From CBDEGU01 sp965238045 (GTDB lineage Bacteria > Acidobacteriota > Terriglobia > Bryobacterales > UBA6623): a stretch of 64,000 nt of DNA. The notes under the pieces are model-generated. The model was not told the origin of the DNA, searched no databases, and worked only from the letters and a program-made list of their open reading frames with translations. Shown in pieces: positions 1-9,535 of the stretch. The position numbers were made by a program, and so were the translations under genes. The DNA lies in assembly GCA_965238045.1 (NCBI GenBank), contig CBDEGU010000012.1, forward strand, positions 248,001-312,000. Reading direction: 5' to 3'. Position 1 is the stretch's first letter; each line of letters begins with the position of its first letter.

Positions 1-123
1 CGACACCGAGAGAAGCTTGCCGCCTTCGATGTGCACCTGGAATCGCCAGTCAGCGGTGCGCGGCATTTTGAAGGCCGCCCAGGGCCCCCAGCCGAATTCG
101 ACGCGCAACAGCACGGGATTGTT

Positions 124-1170
124 TCAACTCAGATCGTTCGGCTGGCGGTCCACCGGGTAGTCGCGGTGGATCACTCGGTTGTTCTTGAGTACTTCGACCC
201 GGTCGATGCCATCCTCGCCTCGTACTTGGACCGAGATTTCCCGCGAGAACCCGGACCTGATCGACTCTCCCATCCAATGCCCGTTGACCTTGAACTTCAG
301 CGCAATGCGGTCGGCGCTGACCGCGTAAGTACGGCGAGCCTTGAGCGCCTCCATGATGGAGGCGCGGTCGAGCGAATCGGCATAGACCGCCGCCAGCCCC
401 TGGCCGTACGCTCCGGGATAGCCGAGGTGGTCGTCGGGACTCGCGATCACGCCCGCCTCGACCCCGCTCGTCCAAAGCCACTGCACCGTACTCTTGGTGT
501 AACGTCCGCCCATGCTGTGGCGGATGTAGCGAAGGGGTCCGCGGTCCGACTCGGCACTGCCGTGCTCGGACATCATTTCCACGATGGGAGAGACGCGCGG
601 GTCGAGCCGGCTCCAGTCCCAGCCGCGCCATTGGGACAAATAGGCCGGGTGATGCGGAATCAATATCGCGCCCGTTTCCAGGGCGTGGGCTTGCCACTGT
701 TCGATCGTGGTGAGATGAACCAGCGCGCCCTCGGGGCCGGGATAAATGATATTGAAATCGCCGGAATTGTAGTGCACCTCGTAGCCGAGAAAGGCCGCGA
801 ACCTGCCCGGCCGGTTGGCTTCGGCCGTAAGCTGCTGAATCTTTCCCCAGTTGGCCTTTACGGCGTCAAACCCCCTCACGAATTGAGCGTTCTTGCCGCC
901 GGGAATCTGGCGCATGTCGGGCCATTGACTCTGGGGAGTGAAAGCGAAGAAGTCGAGGTGGATCTGAGCGATGTCGAACATGCGTTCGAGTGATCCTTTA
1001 ATCTGTCCGATGGAATTGTGATTGTGAAGATCGCCCCAATAGAGGTTCTTCTGCTCTGCCGGGCGTTCGTTCTCAACCGGCCGCGAAGAAGGTCCCGAGG
1101 CGCAGCCGGATAGGCAGATCGCCCCAAGCGTTAGAATGGTAACCAACCCAGCCCGGCGGAATTTCAACAT
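124..1170 (-). CDS. PHP-domain (DUF3604-like) lipoprotein, cut by in-frame stop
   Basis: Probable exported metal-dependent hydrolase of the PHP/DUF3604 type. I chose the ATG at 1170 because it gives a lipoprotein signal: basic start MLKFRR, a hydrophobic stretch, then LSGC at about residue 23. An upstream ATG would add 31 residues with no signal character. The metal-binding motif GDLHNHNS follows, then histidine-rich blocks (IPHHPAY, ASPDDH) typical of the fold. The frame ends at a TGA (124-126), but the same frame stays open to the window edge and continues with NNPVLLRVEFGWGPWA, which looks like more of the same protein. The gene is therefore either a nonsense mutant or a sequencing-error case. 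Substrate unknown. Confidence 0.72.
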   Translation of the reverse strand: MLKFRRAGLVTILTLGAICLSGCASGPSSRPVENERPAEQKNLYWGDLHNHNSIGQIKGSLERMFDIAQIHLDFFAFTPQSQWPDMRQIPGGKNAQFVRGFDAVKANWGKIQQLTAEANRPGRFAAFLGYEVHYNSGDFNIIYPGPEGALVHLTTIEQWQAHALETGAILIPHHPAYLSQWRGWDWSRLDPRVSPIVEMMSEHGSAESDRGPLRYIRHSMGGRYTKSTVQWLWTSGVEAGVIASPDDHLGYPGAYGQGLAAVYADSLDRASIMEALKARRTYAVSADRIALKFKVNGHWMGESIRSGFSREISVQVRGEDGIDRVEVLKNNRVIHRDYPVDRQPNDLS

Positions 1171-1201
1171 GGCGCCTCCGTCTACGAGTAAACAAAACGG
1201 G

Positions 1202-1564
1202 CTAGCGCCGAATCCCGTATTCCAGGGTGAAGTACCGCGGATTGAAGCCCGCGAGCGGTTCACGAAGCTTCACCAGTTCCGCTTCCACGCCGTGGACTTC
1301 GAGCCGGGTAATTTCGGCGATTTTCAGCGCCTCACTCAGTAGTTCGCCGACATTGTCGAGGTGCGCGAGCAGTCCCGCGGCACCCTCATAGCCTTCCCGG
1401 CAATGAACCTCGTCTCCTTTGAAGCTAAAACCGTAGTAGAGACATTTCGGCTCTTTGCTCGTCAGCTCGACGAATTGTTCGCAGAATCCTTTGAACGCCT
1501 CAAGGTTGCCCTCGGAGACTTTGAAGTAGGGGTGGATCGTGATGCAGGTGTCTTGGGTCGCCAT
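1202..1564 (-). CDS. antibiotic biosynthesis monooxygenase (ABM)-like protein
   Basis: A 120-residue protein with the size and pattern of ABM/dimeric alpha-beta barrel proteins: a strand (ITIHPYFKV), helix (NLEAFKGFCEQF), strand (CLYYGFSF) and a later helix-strand repeat. Members are small cofactor-free quinol monooxygenases or stress proteins in the cytoplasm. It lies just upstream of the PHP lipoprotein gene on the same strand with a 31-base gap, so co-transcription is plausible. No catalytic residue can be assigned by eye; it could also be a non-enzymatic barrel protein. Confidence 0.6.
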   Translation of the reverse strand: MATQDTCITIHPYFKVSEGNLEAFKGFCEQFVELTSKEPKCLYYGFSFKGDEVHCREGYEGAAGLLAHLDNVGELLSEALKIAEITRLEVHGVEAELVKLREPLAGFNPRYFTLEYGIRR

Positions 1565-1689
1565 GGGAAGATTCTACCTCATGGCCGTGGAAACTGCCTG
1601 GCGAGATCGGCTTGGCGAGAACGCGCCCCAGCGTCCGCGGGCGCTCCCGCAGCGCCTTGTCATCTGGGCGCCGGGCGGTTCCCGTTCTT

Positions 1690-3024
1690 CTAACGCCTTG
1701 TGGGCAGTCGGAAACCTTCTGGGAGATCGCGCGTTTCGTCCCCGCAGAGTGCCCGCATGACCCGCAGCTCGGCCTCGGTCATGTGGTCGTAGCCATGGAA
1801 GAGGAATCGCCTCAGCCCGGCCTCCCGTGACGCTTCGAGAATACGAACAAAGTCGCCCGATCCCATCGGGTCGCCGCCATGGGGCCGCCGCCCGACATCC
1901 ACCCAGGGCACCACCTGCTCGGGACGTTCGGCGGCCGCCAGTACCGCCCGCGTGGCGGGCCCAACGATCTCGTTGAAGAAGGCGTCTGGAAATCCCCGCT
2001 CGAAATCAAGTTCGCTCTCAACGCCCGGCAACCGAACGCCTAGCAGCATCTCGATCACCTGAAACGCCCCGCGCGCCGAGAGACTGGGGTTCCACGAGCG
2101 CAACGTTGTCAGCCAGCGATAAACCGTTCCGTAGAGACCGTCCGTGCCGCGATGCCAGAAGTAGTGCTTCGGATGCAGATAATCGGCGTAGGGCGCCAGT
2201 TTGGGCAAGTCGTAGCCGCATAGAGGCGTGAACACGGCCGAGCGCGGTCCGATGCCCAGTTGCAGGTCGCCGCGCTGTTCCCTCATTAGGCCTTTCAGTG
2301 TCTTGATCGTGCCCGTGATGACATCGGTCCGGAAGCGCAACCAGTTTGCCAGGCCGTCGTCGAAGCCGAGCATCTGATAGCTCCCAAACAGACCCCGCCC
2401 GGCGTATGCCCCGGCAACCTTGTCGTCGAGGTTGTGCAGACGCTCTTCGAGGCGGCGGCTGGCGGCATTGAGTTGGGCCCAGTCGTAATGCATCGACTCG
2501 GCCAGCGGCCGGACGACGCCGGGCAGGTCGCTGAAAATGTTCGAGCGGTGTCCCTCCGAGATCTCGAAGCCCCATTCATGCCAATCGATCATGCCACCAT
2601 CCGCCGCTGGGAAGTGCGCCAGAGTGTCGAGGGCGCGCGCCGCCCAGCGGTTGGGATTGGCGAAGCGGGCGAACTTGTCTTGATCCGATCGGCCGTAGCC
2701 GCCATCGGGGCGAAATATAAAGATCGTCCAGCCGCGGCGCTTGGCGTCGGCGAACAGACGGTCGAGTTTGCGGCGCTGTGCTGGAAAGCGCTGCGTTGGC
2801 GCCGGCGGAGGCTCGACGCCGAGACGGCGGTAGATTTTCGGATCCGGTTCGAAGATGGACTGATTGCGGCCGGAATCATCGCGGACGAGCATGCGGCCGA
2901 CGACGATACCACGCACTCCGATGATTTCCCAGGCGTCAAAGATGCAGGAATAATCATTGAGGACTGGGTCGAGCGGCTGGCCGAAACGGATCCACGCTTC
3001 AAGCTTGGGAGAATCTTCTGGCAT
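1690..3024 (-). CDS. hypothetical protein, glycoside-hydrolase-like TIM barrel
   Basis: A 444-residue protein that I do not recognise as a named family. It has features of a hypothetical glycosidase barrel: aromatic, acidic-rich strands (TIFIFRPDGGYG, MIDWHEWGFEI, ADYLHPKHYFWHRG, VVPWVDVGR, RFLFHGYDHM) and GlyPro-rich loops. No signal peptide is visible, so it may act in the cytoplasm or the true start may lie elsewhere. It is followed 126 bases on by the ABM-like gene and preceded by the Gfo/Idh gene, all on the minus strand, which suggests a small sugar- or polyol-related cluster. Confidence 0.6.
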   Translation of the reverse strand: MPEDSPKLEAWIRFGQPLDPVLNDYSCIFDAWEIIGVRGIVVGRMLVRDDSGRNQSIFEPDPKIYRRLGVEPPPAPTQRFPAQRRKLDRLFADAKRRGWTIFIFRPDGGYGRSDQDKFARFANPNRWAARALDTLAHFPAADGGMIDWHEWGFEISEGHRSNIFSDLPGVVRPLAESMHYDWAQLNAASRRLEERLHNLDDKVAGAYAGRGLFGSYQMLGFDDGLANWLRFRTDVITGTIKTLKGLMREQRGDLQLGIGPRSAVFTPLCGYDLPKLAPYADYLHPKHYFWHRGTDGLYGTVYRWLTTLRSWNPSLSARGAFQVIEMLLGVRLPGVESELDFERGFPDAFFNEIVGPATRAVLAAAERPEQVVPWVDVGRRPHGGDPMGSGDFVRILEASREAGLRRFLFHGYDHMTEAELRVMRALCGDETRDLPEGFRLPTRR

Positions 3025-3099
3025 CAGTGTTCGTCCGTGACACCGGAGTTGAGCGGCGTGGCGATGTAGAGTGTCCTCGGCGGCGGATCTAGTGCCAGG

Positions 3100-4251
3100 C
3101 TACATATTGTAGACTTCGTCCCAGGTCACTTCCCGGCCTAGCTCAATCGCGATGCGGCCCATGATGGCGGTGAGCGTGCTCTCGGCCGCGAAGATGGCCG
3201 CGTTCACCGCCGGAACCTCGCCCCGGGCGCCTTTTACGAAGTGTTCGATGACATCCTCGGTGATGTTGTAGGTGGTCTTCTGCTCGCTGGGCGATTTGCC
3301 TTCCACGTACACGGTAAAGCCGCGTCGCGAGGTCGTGATCACGCCTTTGGTTCCGAAGAAGTATTCGCCCACGTCGCGGTATCTGCCTTTGGAGATCTGA
3401 TTCGCCGAGTGAGTGTAGACGCGTCCGTCGGGCAGCTTGTAATTGACCGCCAGGCTGTCCATGATGTCACCGATGTCGTCGCGCACCACCCGCGCGCCGT
3501 ACCCGGTTGCGCTCACCGGGTGGGTGCCGGTGAACCAGTTGACGACGTCGATATTGTGGCAGTTCTGCTCGACGATAATGTCGCCCGAGCGCTCTTTGTA
3601 GAACAGCCAATTGCGCACCTTCTCCTCGGAACTGGGATGGCCCTTGCGAACCGGCAACCCTCCGCCAAGCCAAGCCGAGCGAATCATTCGAATGTCGCCG
3701 ATCTCTCCGTTGACGACCATCTCGCAGGCGCGCAGATAGTCCTTGCCCCAGCGCTGCTGAAAGTCCACCATGACCATCTGGCCGGGCTTGATGTTCTTAG
3801 CCGCGGCCAGAATCCGCCGCACTCCGACCGGATCGACCGCCACGGGTTTTTCCATCAGCACATGCTTGCCCGAGGCGACCGCGAGTTCAAAGTGCTCGGG
3901 ATGAAGATAGGGAGGTGTCGCGATGTAGATGGCGTCAATATCGGCGTCCAGGATCGCCTCGATGCTCTTGTAGGCCTGCGTGTCCTTGGCCGGGAGGCTC
4001 TCGCGGGCGGCGGCGATCTGGTCATCGTAGATATCGGCGAGCGCCACCAGGCGTGCATTCGCGTTCTTGACGAACAACTGGCTGACCCGCGATCCTCGCC
4101 GGCCACAGCCCACCAGGCCAACCTTCAGCTTGGAGTTGGCGGGCGTCCCCTTGACCGATCCGGGCTGGATGACCGTCCAGCCGGCGGCGGCTACGCTGGC
4201 GTCCTTGACGAATTCCCTGCGGCTGCTCGAAACTTTTTTGCTATGGCTCAT
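3100..4251 (-). CDS. Tat-exported Gfo/Idh/MocA-family oxidoreductase
   Basis: NAD(P)-dependent dehydrogenase of the Gfo/Idh/MocA family. The ATG at 4251 is chosen because it gives a Tat signal (SSRREFVKDASVAAAG); a longer frame exists upstream without meaning. A Rossmann nucleotide site (KVGLVGCGRRGSR) follows, then the family signature MEKPVAVDPVGVRRI with the conserved EKP lysine, and the C-terminal GFO_IDH domain with HNIDVVNWFTG. Such Tat-exported members are frequent in acidobacteria and planctomycetes and act on sugars or inositol-like substrates. The substrate cannot be read from the sequence. Confidence 0.88.
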   Translation of the reverse strand: MSHSKKVSSSRREFVKDASVAAAGWTVIQPGSVKGTPANSKLKVGLVGCGRRGSRVSQLFVKNANARLVALADIYDDQIAAARESLPAKDTQAYKSIEAILDADIDAIYIATPPYLHPEHFELAVASGKHVLMEKPVAVDPVGVRRILAAAKNIKPGQMVMVDFQQRWGKDYLRACEMVVNGEIGDIRMIRSAWLGGGLPVRKGHPSSEEKVRNWLFYKERSGDIIVEQNCHNIDVVNWFTGTHPVSATGYGARVVRDDIGDIMDSLAVNYKLPDGRVYTHSANQISKGRYRDVGEYFFGTKGVITTSRRGFTVYVEGKSPSEQKTTYNITEDVIEHFVKGARGEVPAVNAAIFAAESTLTAIMGRIAIELGREVTWDEVYNM

Positions 4252-4378
4252 AACCTCGCTCGCTGAGAATCCCGGATTTCCAAACCCCATCGAGAAACGG
4301 GCAGCGGGGCTTCGATTCGGCTTCAATTCTAGCAAACGGCTCCGCCCTCACCCTGTCGTGGCGCGCGGCTTCTCCACC

Positions 4379-4390
4379 GGGGGGGGGGGG
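4379..4390. repeat. G12 homopolymer between divergent genes
   Basis: A run of twelve G residues lies in the 240-base region between the divergent Gfo/Idh and DUF1552 genes. Such tracts can slip during replication or sequencing. Apart from it I see no clear promoter in this stretch. Confidence 0.9.
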
Positions 4391-4491
4391 CACGCCCGCT
4401 GGGACAGGCCCGGAGCGGGACATGCCGGTAGCGAAGAAACCGCAAACCAGGGTATCATTACTAGGAGCTTTGCCGGCGAGTTGTTCGTCTC

Positions 4492-5805
4492 ATGCGCAAA
4501 CCACTCTCACGCAGAACATTTCTTAAGGGCGCGGGGTTGGCGGGCGCGTCCGTCCGCATCGGCTTGCCGCCGTTCGAGGCGATGTTCAACTCACACGGCA
4601 GCGCGTACGCCGCCGCAACACCCAGCGGCCGTGTGATTAGTCAGCCGATCGAATCCCGCTTTATTCTCTGGTTCAACGGCAACGGCATCCCCGAGCGCTA
4701 CTGGATACCCACCGATACCGGCGCCGGCTACCGCGTAACGCCCTGTCTGCGGCCCCTGGCCCGTTTTCGCTCCGACATTCACATCCTCAGCGGGCTCGAC
4801 AACGATATCGCGCGCGTGCCCGGCCCCGGCAATGATCATCACCGCTCGATGAGCGGGCTGCTTTCCGGTCGGCCCTTCACCGGACGCGGCGCCGGCGGAC
4901 CATCGATCGATCAACTCATCGCTTCGAAGATCAGAGGAGAATCGCGTTTTCGCTCTTTGCAGATCGGCGTCTGTCCCGAGTCTCACGGCGACAGTATTCA
5001 GCGCAATATGAGCTGGGCGGGCGCCGACCGTGCCTTGCCGCCGGAGCTGATTCCGCACAACTTGTTTGACCGTATCTTTGGCGTGAAGGATCCGTCTTGG
5101 ACCGAGCGCAAGAAGAGCATCCTGGACTCGGTGCGGGACAGCACGAAAGGTCTCCAATCCGGCCTGGGCCTTGCCGACAAGCGGCGGCTGGATGAATACC
5201 TGGGATCCATCCGGGAGCTGGAGAAGGCGATCGCCGGCCTGCCTCCCGGCGATCTGGGTGCCAGCGAGCCCGAGATCGGCGGCGACATGAAGGACTGGCC
5301 ACGAGTCGCTAAGCTGCAATCCGACCTTCTGGTGCACGCGCTAGCCAGCGGGCAGACGCGCGTCGCCTCCTACATGCTGACGAAATGCCAGAGCCTGACC
5401 CGGCTGCCCTGGCTCGGCTATACGACGATGCGTCATCACGACTACACCCATAACAAGTCGCAAGGGCCCAAGGGCCAGCGCGTGTTGCGGGATATTTGCC
5501 GCTGGCATGTCGAGGAATTCGCCTATCTGTTGGGCAAGCTCAAGTCGATCCCCGAAGGCGATGGCACCTTGCTCGACAACTGTTGTCTGCTCTACCTTCA
5601 CGAACACGCCGAAGCCAATCTTCATAAGAACAACGGCATGATCGCCATTCTCGCCGGTCACGCCGGTGCGATGATCACCGGACGCCACAGCGAAGTCGCC
5701 GCGACGATGGGCGACCTTCATCTGGCCATCGCCAACGATGTGATGGGAGCGGATCTCGGCGGCTTCCCCAATGCATCGCGCAAACTTGCCGGCATTGCCT
5801 CGTAG
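4492..5805 (+). CDS. DUF1552 domain protein, Tat-exported
   Basis: A 437-residue protein of the DUF1552 family, starting with a twin-arginine signal (LSRRTFLKGAGLAGAS). Family hallmarks include FNGNGIPERYWIP near the start, LSGLDNDIA, the HHRSMSGLLSGR segment, SIDQLIA, and the LYLHEHAEANLHK region near the C-terminus. The family is common in Planctomycetota, Verrucomicrobiota and Acidobacteriota, usually next to a DUF1592 cytochrome-like gene, where it is thought to act outside the cytoplasm in polymer degradation. No DUF1592 partner is present here. Biochemical role unknown. Confidence 0.87.
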   Translation: MRKPLSRRTFLKGAGLAGASVRIGLPPFEAMFNSHGSAYAAATPSGRVISQPIESRFILWFNGNGIPERYWIPTDTGAGYRVTPCLRPLARFRSDIHILSGLDNDIARVPGPGNDHHRSMSGLLSGRPFTGRGAGGPSIDQLIASKIRGESRFRSLQIGVCPESHGDSIQRNMSWAGADRALPPELIPHNLFDRIFGVKDPSWTERKKSILDSVRDSTKGLQSGLGLADKRRLDEYLGSIRELEKAIAGLPPGDLGASEPEIGGDMKDWPRVAKLQSDLLVHALASGQTRVASYMLTKCQSLTRLPWLGYTTMRHHDYTHNKSQGPKGQRVLRDICRWHVEEFAYLLGKLKSIPEGDGTLLDNCCLLYLHEHAEANLHKNNGMIAILAGHAGAMITGRHSEVAATMGDLHLAIANDVMGADLGGFPNASRKLAGIAS

Positions 5806-5931
5806 CAGGCGCTCCTGGGCCGCTATGTTTCCTGCCTGCTGGCGCGGGAGTGTAAGCTAGCTAGTACGCCATGCGAGCCCGGTCCGCCGCCCGGCCAGCG
5901 GATCACGGTTTCGCGCGGCCGTGGAATCCCT

Positions 5932-7167
5932 ATGAGTTACCGCCTGCTGTTTCTACTGTCTTTCCTGCTGTCGCTGCCTCTTCCAGGCGCCGAGAAATAC
6001 TTCCCGCCGCCAGACAAAGACGGCGGCTGGCGGACGCTCGAAGACAGCGCCGAAATTCGCCGCATCGCCGGTGTGGATACCGCCAAACTCGATGAGGCTC
6101 TCGCCTTCTGCAAGAAGACGACGAAGAACGGCGGGCTGCTGGTGGCGCGCAACGGCTGGCTCGTCTATGAACGGTATTTCGGCCGTGCTCACCGCGCCGC
6201 AACCGCCAACACCGGCTCGGTCGGTAAGGCCTACACGAGCATAGCGGTCGGTATACTCATGGCCGAGCACCCCGAGTGGTTTCCCGAGGGTCTGGATCAA
6301 AAAGTGTTCACGCCAAAGTATTTTCCCGCGGCGATGTTCCCGCTCACCGACCCGCGCAAGGCCGATATCAAGCTCGGTCAGTTGTTAAGCATGTCGGCCG
6401 GAATTCGGGGCAACAATCCCGGCAAGGTGAACGGGAAGGACGTCATTCTCGACCCGGCCGGCCCCGACGGCTGGTTCGCCATGCTGGACGATGCCGCGTT
6501 TGGGAAGCGGGAAGGTGACGGGAGCGCCACGACTCTATGGCGCCGGCCGGGCGGCGGCTACTCTTACGCCACTTCGTCGATTCATCTCGCTTCGGTGATG
6601 CTTCGTCACCTTACCGGAATGGAGCTTGAGGAGTATGTTCGGATCAAGCTTGCCGAACCGCTGGGCTGGAGCCGCTGGGGCTGGGGTTACCGCGATGATA
6701 ACCTCGGCCATACCGCCGGCGGCGGCGGCACCGCGCCACGTGCGACCGACATGCTCCGCTTCGGCTATCTGCTCCTGCGCGAGGGTCGCTGGAACAACCG
6801 CCAGGTGGCCCCGGCCAGCTACGTAAGAATGTGCGGACGGCCGTCGCCCTACAATCCGCACTCGAACTACAGTTTCCAGTTCCAGGTCAATGCCGATGGC
6901 AAGATCGCGGGCCTTCCCAGGGATACGTTCTGGAAGGCGGGCTCGGGCGGCCACTGCATCTATGTCGTGCCCTCGCTTGACTTGGTTGTCTATAAGATGG
7001 GCGGGCGTGATTATCAATTCCATCCTGACAATACCGGCGTGCCGGCCGTGCCGGAATCGGTTTTCCGCTACGACGGCTCGCGCGAAGGCTGGAAGTATTC
7101 CGCCGGCGCCCAGGACCAGTGGGAGACTCCGCTGCAGCTCGTGGTCGCGGGTATTCGCAGCCCGTGA
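5932..7167 (+). CDS. beta-lactamase-fold serine hydrolase (class C-like), exported
   Basis: Probable periplasmic serine hydrolase or esterase of the class C beta-lactamase/PBP4-like fold. The ATG opens a Sec signal peptide (LLFLLSFLLSLPLPGA). The nucleophile motif SxxK is visible as SVGK at about residue 100, the tyrosine motif appears as YSYATSS near residue 205, and a glycine-rich GSGGHCIYVVP near residue 340 fits the third KTG/HxG-type motif. It stands alone, 127 bases after DUF1552. Natural substrate unknown; resistance activity should not be assumed. Confidence 0.82.
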   Translation: MSYRLLFLLSFLLSLPLPGAEKYFPPPDKDGGWRTLEDSAEIRRIAGVDTAKLDEALAFCKKTTKNGGLLVARNGWLVYERYFGRAHRAATANTGSVGKAYTSIAVGILMAEHPEWFPEGLDQKVFTPKYFPAAMFPLTDPRKADIKLGQLLSMSAGIRGNNPGKVNGKDVILDPAGPDGWFAMLDDAAFGKREGDGSATTLWRRPGGGYSYATSSIHLASVMLRHLTGMELEEYVRIKLAEPLGWSRWGWGYRDDNLGHTAGGGGTAPRATDMLRFGYLLLREGRWNNRQVAPASYVRMCGRPSPYNPHSNYSFQFQVNADGKIAGLPRDTFWKAGSGGHCIYVVPSLDLVVYKMGGRDYQFHPDNTGVPAVPESVFRYDGSREGWKYSAGAQDQWETPLQLVVAGIRSP

Positions 7168-7256
7168 TGGGAGTCCGGCCGGGCGTCCCAAGGGTTGCGG
7201 CCGGATGCAGATCGGGCGGCGCCGGCAGCTTCGTTGCGAGTCCTGCCACGGGCGGA

Positions 7257-8696
7257 CTAAGCCGCGGGCCGGGAGCGCGCGTACTCGTAGTGTACTTTCC
7301 CGTCGACGCCGTGGAAACGGAAGGTGATCGTGCTCTGATCTCCCACCCTCTTGACGTTCACCGACAAGAAGCCCCCCAATACGCGATGAAATTGATGGTA
7401 CCGCTTGTCGAGACCGGGCGAACCCGCGGCATGCTGGTCGCTCGCCGGGCCGGAGGAAAACTCGTGCACGCCCGTGGCGGGGTGGATCGAGTGATATTGC
7501 CAATGGCGGTCTCCGCAGGCGATGAAGAAATTGTCTGGGAGGTTCTGCTGAACCCAGGCGCGGAACTCGTCGCCCTCGTGCGTGAAGGCTTGGTTGGCGT
7601 GATTGTCCTGCTTGTTGGCGCGGTCGGGTCCGATGATCGGCGTGGGACTGACCAGTACTTTCCAGTCCGCGTCGCTTTCGAGTAATGTGTCCTGGAGCCA
7701 CTTCTTTTGCTCAGCGCCCCATATGGATTTCAGCGGGCCGTCGGGCATCGTATTGGGCGAGCGGAAGTCACGCCCCTCGGTCAGCCACACTTGCAAGGCT
7801 TTTCCCCAGCGGAAGGTGCGATAGGGTTTCTTGCTCATCGGCACCTGCTCGTTGTAAACCCGCAGTCCCTGCTCGAAGGTGAAACTCCCCATCACGTCCA
7901 CGTTTTGGGAGGGCCAGCCGTCGTTGAAAAACGTGTCGTGATCGTCCTTTTCCCAATAGCCGGGAACTTTCAGATGGAACGCGATAGCCTTCGGGTAGTT
8001 GTACATGCGATGCCAGTGATAGCGCGCCAGAGCGATGCTGGTGGCGCGCGGGTCGTCGCTGTCGTAGTAGACCGTGTCGCCGGTGGGCACGATGAACTGG
8101 GGCGCAAGCGCCGCCATGGCGTCGTAAAACATGTAGCCGTCGGCGTGGTCGGCATCGACGTATTTCTGTCCCGTCATCACGGTGAAAGTGACCTCGGCGT
8201 ATTCGTCTGGCGGCGGAGCCGTCTGAAAACTCCCGCGCAGGGGTTTGTGCTCGGGGCTTCCGCCGGGGCCTCTTGTCTCGGAAGAATAATAGTATGCTGT
8301 GGAAGGCTTTAGGTCTATCAATTGAAAGTGATGGGTAAAGTTGTCTTCGGCGGACACGGCTACCCACTCGGTCACGACGGCCCCGCTGAGGTCTTCGCGC
8401 GTGGCGTAGCGCAAGCGCACCTCGCCCAGCGCGCCGGGAGAGGAACCTTCGAGGTCGGCCGGACCCAGCTCGGCCGCAAACGGCTGAGGGCGTCCGCGGC
8501 GCTCGATTCCGTCCCGCCGGCGCGAGGCCTTCTCGGTCAGCCTCACCCAGACGATGGCCGATTGATCGGTGACTTCACCGACCTTGACGCCGGTAGCTTG
8601 ACGGCTCTCGCCGATCCTCGCGATCGTGGGGCCGCAGCCGGCCAGCAGTGCAAGGAGAAGCAGGGTAGCTATGATTGGGACGGATGCCGGTCGCAT
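7257..8696 (-). CDS. PhoD-like metallophosphoesterase lipoprotein
   Basis: Exported phosphodiesterase/alkaline phosphatase D-like protein. The N-terminus is a lipoprotein signal (IIATLLLLALLAGC). An N-terminal Fn3-like PhoD domain precedes the metal-binding core: PTGDTVYYDSDD, VPGYWEKDDHDTFFND and CGDRHWQYHS carry the Asp/His ligands of the calcineurin-like fold, with WLQDTLLESDADWKVLVSP typical of the family. Transcribed convergently with the serine hydrolase. Probably releases phosphate from extracellular phosphodiesters. No Pho box was recognised. Confidence 0.85.
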   Translation of the reverse strand: MRPASVPIIATLLLLALLAGCGPTIARIGESRQATGVKVGEVTDQSAIVWVRLTEKASRRRDGIERRGRPQPFAAELGPADLEGSSPGALGEVRLRYATREDLSGAVVTEWVAVSAEDNFTHHFQLIDLKPSTAYYYSSETRGPGGSPEHKPLRGSFQTAPPPDEYAEVTFTVMTGQKYVDADHADGYMFYDAMAALAPQFIVPTGDTVYYDSDDPRATSIALARYHWHRMYNYPKAIAFHLKVPGYWEKDDHDTFFNDGWPSQNVDVMGSFTFEQGLRVYNEQVPMSKKPYRTFRWGKALQVWLTEGRDFRSPNTMPDGPLKSIWGAEQKKWLQDTLLESDADWKVLVSPTPIIGPDRANKQDNHANQAFTHEGDEFRAWVQQNLPDNFFIACGDRHWQYHSIHPATGVHEFSSGPASDQHAAGSPGLDKRYHQFHRVLGGFLSVNVKRVGDQSTITFRFHGVDGKVHYEYARSRPAA

Positions 8697-8964
8697 GGCG
8701 AGATTCTAGCACAGTGCGATGCTAGCCGAGTGCCGTTCGGCGGTCCGAGCCGCGGGATTGTACAATGGAAGTACGAAGCGGCAGGTCGCAGCGTGAAGAA
8801 GGGCGCTTCGCGCGACGTGCGCCGGGGCGTGCCCGCTCCAAAGCAAACCAGGTCCGAAACCTGTTTCGAGGAGTCGGGAATGCCGCGGCCACATTCGGCG
8901 TTTCCACGGTAACAATCTGAACGAGGGCGTCGAATGAATAGACAGACACTTTGGGGGCATCATC

Positions 8965-9456
8965 ATGAAACTGACACGCCGACATCTCGCGCTGAGCGCC
9001 GCCGCCCTGTTCCTCGGGACGCGCGCGCAGGCCGGCAAACGGAGGAAGTTCGAAGTGACGCGCACCGATGAAGAGTGGCGCCGGTCGCTGACGGCGGAGC
9101 AGTATTCGGTCCTACGAAAAGAGGGCACCGAGCGCTCCGGGTCCAGTCATCTCAACGACGAAAAGCGCAATGGAACGTTCCTTTGCGCCGGATGCGGTCT
9201 CCCGCTGTTCTCTTCCGAGACCAAGTACGAGAGCGGCACCGGCTGGCCGAGCTTCTGGCGGCCACTGGACAGCGCCATCGGGACGTCCACGGATCGCTCG
9301 TTCTTCGTGACCCGCACGGAAGTGCACTGCAGCCGCTGCGGCGGACATCTGGGCCACCTCTTCAACGATGGTCCGGCGCCCACCAAGCTGCGCTATTGCA
9401 TGAACGGCGTCGCCATGAAGTTCGAGGCCGCCGAGGCTGAAGCATCCGGATTGTAG
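8965..9456 (+). CDS. msrB: peptide-methionine (R)-S-oxide reductase MsrB, exported
   Basis: Repairs the R-epimer of methionine sulfoxide in proteins. A short Tat/Sec-like leader (KLTRRHLALSAAALFLG) is followed by the SelR domain with two zinc CxxC pairs (CAGC, CSRC), the signature GTGWPSFW, and the catalytic cysteine in RYCMNG. Most relatives have RYCINS, so the CMNG variant is slightly unusual. The next gene is msrA 79 bases downstream, so the two epimer-specific repair enzymes probably act together in the envelope, since MsrA also has a leader. Confidence 0.93.
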   Translation: MKLTRRHLALSAAALFLGTRAQAGKRRKFEVTRTDEEWRRSLTAEQYSVLRKEGTERSGSSHLNDEKRNGTFLCAGCGLPLFSSETKYESGTGWPSFWRPLDSAIGTSTDRSFFVTRTEVHCSRCGGHLGHLFNDGPAPTKLRYCMNGVAMKFEAAEAEASGL

Positions 9457-9535
9457 GATCACCGGCCCAGAGCACTCGCCGACTCTCAGCATCGTTCAAG
9501 GCAGAGAATCGTCCAGTCCAAGGGAGGATCCATCC

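Noticed and set aside
3241..4266. 341-residue frame opposite the Gfo/Idh gene
   Set aside because: Antisense shadow; the minus strand has a complete, recognisable protein with signal sequence.
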